Shown in pieces: positions 61,816 through 64,000 of a DNA stretch of 64,000 nt; the stretch's first letter is position 1; every line of letters starts with the position of its first letter. The notes under the pieces are model-generated. The model saw only the letters and a list, made by a program, of their open reading frames with translations. It did no database searches and was not told the origin of the DNA. The position numbers and the translations under genes were made by a program. Source of the DNA: Paracidovorax cattleyae (GTDB taxonomy: Bacteria; Pseudomonadota; Gammaproteobacteria; Burkholderiales; Burkholderiaceae_C); the NCBI RefSeq assembly GCF_900104515.1, contig NZ_FNJL01000006.1:62001-126000 (forward strand), read 5' to 3'.

Positions 61816-61931
61816 TCCCGCAGCGGGCACCGGGCACGGGGCCGGCGGCGGGCGCTGCCGGCCGGCGATGCGTGACAATCGGCGCACGTTCTTTTCCCTC
61901 CGACTCCACCGTACCGCCAGCCCCTGCCGCC

Positions 61932-62402
61932 ATGAATATCTCCAAGGACACCGCCGTCACCCTGAGCTACAAGATCACCAGTCCCGAGGGCAAGCCGCTG
62001 GATTCGGGCCACGTGGCCTACCTGCACGGCGGCTATGAGAACCTGTTCCCGAAGGTCGAGGCAGCGCTGGACGGCCAGGCCCCCGGCTTCGCGACCACGG
62101 TCGAGCTGGCGGTGGCGGATGCCTTCGGCGAGCGCGACGAGAGCCTGGTGCGCACCATCCCCAAGGCCGAATTCCCGCCCGGCGTGAAAGTGGGCGGCCA
62201 GCTGCGCGGTGTCGGCGACGATGGCCAGCCGCAGCTTTTCAATGTGGTGAAAATCAAGGGCCCCGTGGTGCACCTGGACGGCAACCACCCCCTGGCGGGC
62301 CAGGCCCTGCGCTTTTCCTGCAAGGTGACCGAAGTGCGGCCCGCCACGGCCGACGAGGTCGCCCACCGCCATGTGCATGGAGGACACGGCCACCACCACT
62401 GA
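61932..62402 (+). CDS. slyD: FKBP-type peptidyl-prolyl isomerase SlyD
   Basis: 156 residues. TLSYKITSPEGKPLDSG and AYLHGGYENLFPKVEAAL as FKBP core, the insert-in-flap region around ADAFGERDESLVRTIP, and a His-rich metal-binding tail (HRHVHGGHGHHH). Folds proteins and handles nickel in the cytoplasm. Ends six bases from the convergent pilus gene. Confidence 0.92.
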   Translation: MNISKDTAVTLSYKITSPEGKPLDSGHVAYLHGGYENLFPKVEAALDGQAPGFATTVELAVADAFGERDESLVRTIPKAEFPPGVKVGGQLRGVGDDGQPQLFNVVKIKGPVVHLDGNHPLAGQALRFSCKVTEVRPATADEVAHRHVHGGHGHHH

Positions 62403-62408
62403 TACGGC

Positions 62409-63383
62409 TCAGTACTCTACGTCCACCACCACGTTGTCCTGGTACACCCCGGGCGGCGGTGGTGTCTGGTCGCCATAGATGCGCGCCGTATAGGGCAGCA
62501 CGATGGGCGTGGTGCCGTCCGTGAGGGCGGTTCCGGCCGTGCGCGTACCCGCGGCCGTGCCCCAGAGGCTGCCGTCGGCGCGGAACAGGTCGTAGGCCAG
62601 CCGGTTGGCGCCGCTGGCCATCTGCCTGCGGCCGGCCGATGGATAGGTTCCCGGGCCGAATCCCACGGTCACGGACAATCCGCGCGTGCAGACCACCGAG
62701 ACATTGCCCGATACCGTCGCGAAGGCCGCGGGCAGCGGGGCGGAGCCGAACTGCACGTTCGGCGCGGACAGCGTGCAGTCGTTCGTGACCACCAGCTGCA
62801 CGGTGAGCAGGCGGTTCACGTTGCCGTTGCGCGGCGTGCCCACGCACAGGCCGCCCACCCCGAGCAGGCCTTCGCAGATGTTGGCGTAGGCCCAGTTCAC
62901 GGTGATGGTGTCCGTATAGGTGCCGGAGGGCACGTTCGCGCCGACCGCGATGGCGATGCGCAGGGGCAGCGACGCGGTGTTGTTGCTCAGCAATGCGATC
63001 ACGTTCGCGCCGCTCGCATTGATCACCAGCACGCCCTGCGTATAGCTGGCGCCCGCGAGGTTGGTGATCTGGTAGGGAATCGCCGGCTTCGCTGCGTCCT
63101 TGAGCGTGAGCCCGGTCGTGGGGCTCACGAATTTCGCCTGCACCGTCGGCGTGCCCAGCGTGGACAGCACGATGCCGCCGCACCCCAGTGTGAACTGCGC
63201 TGTGGTGGTGACGGCGGGGCCGGAGAGCACGCGCTGCGACGGCACCGTGCCGAGGTTGCCGCCTGTCTCGCTGCTCACGCAATCGGCCGACGCCGTGCGG
63301 CAGAGGGCGGCCAGCAGGCCCACGGCCGCCAGCGGCAGGGCGGTGCCCCGCGGCGGCCGTGCCGGGCGTGGTACGCCGGTCAC
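62409..63383 (-). CDS. Spore-coat-U domain pilus tip adhesin (CsuE-like)
   Basis: 324 residues from a GTG (63383) that overlaps the usher stop by 4 bases. Signal peptide ALPLAAVGLLAALCRTASA. Two SCPU-type domains: the first from CVSSETGGNLGTVPSQ, the second from DCTLSAPNVQFGSAPLP to the C-terminal PYTARIYGDQ and VYQDNVVVDVEY. In Csu-type chaperone-usher pili, the tip adhesin is the last gene after the usher, as here. Attachment to surfaces or hosts expected. Confidence 0.85.
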   Translation of the reverse strand: MTGVPRPARPPRGTALPLAAVGLLAALCRTASADCVSSETGGNLGTVPSQRVLSGPAVTTTAQFTLGCGGIVLSTLGTPTVQAKFVSPTTGLTLKDAAKPAIPYQITNLAGASYTQGVLVINASGANVIALLSNNTASLPLRIAIAVGANVPSGTYTDTITVNWAYANICEGLLGVGGLCVGTPRNGNVNRLLTVQLVVTNDCTLSAPNVQFGSAPLPAAFATVSGNVSVVCTRGLSVTVGFGPGTYPSAGRRQMASGANRLAYDLFRADGSLWGTAAGTRTAGTALTDGTTPIVLPYTARIYGDQTPPPPGVYQDNVVVDVEY

Positions 63384-64000
63384 AGCGTCTCCTCCGCGGC
63401 CTTGGCGGTGGAGGGCGGCGCCCCGCCCTCGCGGCAGACCACGCGCAGGTCGCGCTGCGCCGCGTGCTCCGCGGCATCGAAGGTGGCCCGGCATTCCCGC
63501 CCGTCGGGCGTGCGGACTGCGAGCGTGTTGCGCGTGTGCAGCGCGGTCAGGTAGACCACGCCGTCCCACCCCACGACCGTGGGCACCTGCCCCTGCTCGT
63601 GCACGACGGCGCTGCCCGGCGGCAGCGGCATGCCATCCGCGTCCACCAGCGTCAGGGTGGCCGTGCGCATGCGCAGCACCGGCATGCGCACCAGCGTGCC
63701 CGTGCCCCGCGCCACGGCCACGCGGCGTTCCAGCGCGGGCGTGTGCACGTCCGGCGGAAGCGACAGCGGATCGATCGCGTAGCGCGCAGGGTAATAGGCC
63801 GGCACGTTGGGCACCAGCAGGTAGCCCTGGCCGTCGGTGCGTCCCGCGGGCTGGTGGTTGACCGTGATCGGCACGCCGGGCGCGCCGTCCGTCGATACGA
63901 GCGCGAAGCCGTCCGTGACGCGGTTGGCGGCGAACACGTAGCCATCCATGGCCCCCAGTGACCCGGAAACGCCCGCCCAGTGCGTGGTGTCCGCGGCCGC
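63380..64000 (-). CDS. Fimbrial outer-membrane usher, C-terminal part (window edge)
   Basis: The frame is open to base 64000, so the N-terminal part lies beyond the window. Visible is the end of an usher: MDGYVFAANRVTDGFALVST, VPITVNHQPAGRTDGQGYLLVP, DPLSLPPDV and the C-terminal beta domains with DGRECRATFD. CsuD type by context, translated together with the tip adhesin. Confidence 0.85.
   Translation of the reverse strand, partial: AAADTTHWAGVSGSLGAMDGYVFAANRVTDGFALVSTDGAPGVPITVNHQPAGRTDGQGYLLVPNVPAYYPARYAIDPLSLPPDVHTPALERRVAVARGTGTLVRMPVLRMRTATLTLVDADGMPLPPGSAVVHEQGQVPTVVGWDGVVYLTALHTRNTLAVRTPDGRECRATFDAAEHAAQRDLRVVCREGGAPPSTAKAAEETL

Overview
The window is about 64 kb of very GC-rich, gene-dense chromosome. 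Gene content and order (fused indolepyruvate oxidoreductase with a divergent Lrp gene, yajC-secD-secF, DUF1631, recX/recA, DUF4148 paralogs, Bug/TctC binding protein, topoisomerase III with a SWIB tail) point to a betaproteobacterium of the Comamonadaceae. Three promoters of the HrpX type (PIP box TTCGB-N15-TTCGB, then N31 and a YANNNT -10 box) lie in front of type III effector-like genes. That fits a plant-pathogenic Acidovorax/Paracidovorax of the citrulli/avenae type. The genus is inferred from gene content and was not tested by a search.

Layout. 1-9.6 kb: a truncated response regulator, an OmpA lipoprotein, mltA, an AT-rich two-gene islet, a secreted protein with the layout of a eukaryotic pepsin, an MFS exporter, and a DUF6402 gene with two small downstream genes. 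9.8-14.1 kb: Lrp regulator and fused indolepyruvate oxidoreductase. 14.1-15.6 kb: a secreted protein followed by a SleB-like cell-wall hydrolase (candidate interbacterial toxin locus). 15.8-21.7 kb: yajC, secD, secF, DUF1631. 21.7-26.3 kb: recX and recA with a LexA box, a divergent MarR gene, and a TctD/TctE-like two-component pair. 26.4-30 kb: two DUF4148 paralogs sharing an upstream palindrome, and a membrane 2Fe-2S adenylate cyclase divergent from a Crp/Fnr regulator. 30-32.9 kb: LysR, Bug binding protein, N-formylglutamate amidohydrolase. 33-36.3 kb: two tandem LRR proteins with Fic-like C-termini that have lost the catalytic His and Arg. 36.3-41.7 kb: SPOR, BirA and SET-domain genes, divergent from topB-SWIB across a Z-DNA-prone tract. 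41.8-43.3 kb: a foreign nucleotidyltransferase and an IS30 relic. 43.4-52 kb: RDD, VOC, hydrolase, methyltransferase, NERD-helicase, a papain-like toxin candidate, TetR and PhnB-like genes. 52-54.8 kb: a PIP-box gene of unknown function and an SDR. 54.9-56.4 kb: a broken phosphoethanolamine-transferase gene. 56.6-60.6 kb: MscS, a GyrI-like gene and a PIP-box gene encoding a ChaC-domain (RipAY-like) protein. 60.7-64 kb: pirin, SlyD and the end of a Csu-type chaperone-usher pilus operon.

How it fits together. The most interesting signal is a scattered Hrp regulon. Three separate loci (33.0, 52.3 and 58.9 kb) carry PIP-type promoters with the same 31-base spacing to the -10 box, and they drive four effector-like proteins: two XopAC/AvrAC-like LRR-Fido proteins with lost catalytic residues, one unknown protein with a coiled coil, and one gamma-glutamylcyclotransferase. 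No secretion-apparatus gene is in the window, so these are dispersed effectors. A second theme is candidate interbacterial toxin cassettes at 7.6-9.6, 14.1-15.6 and 49.7-50.9 kb. Housekeeping operons separate these accessory loci.
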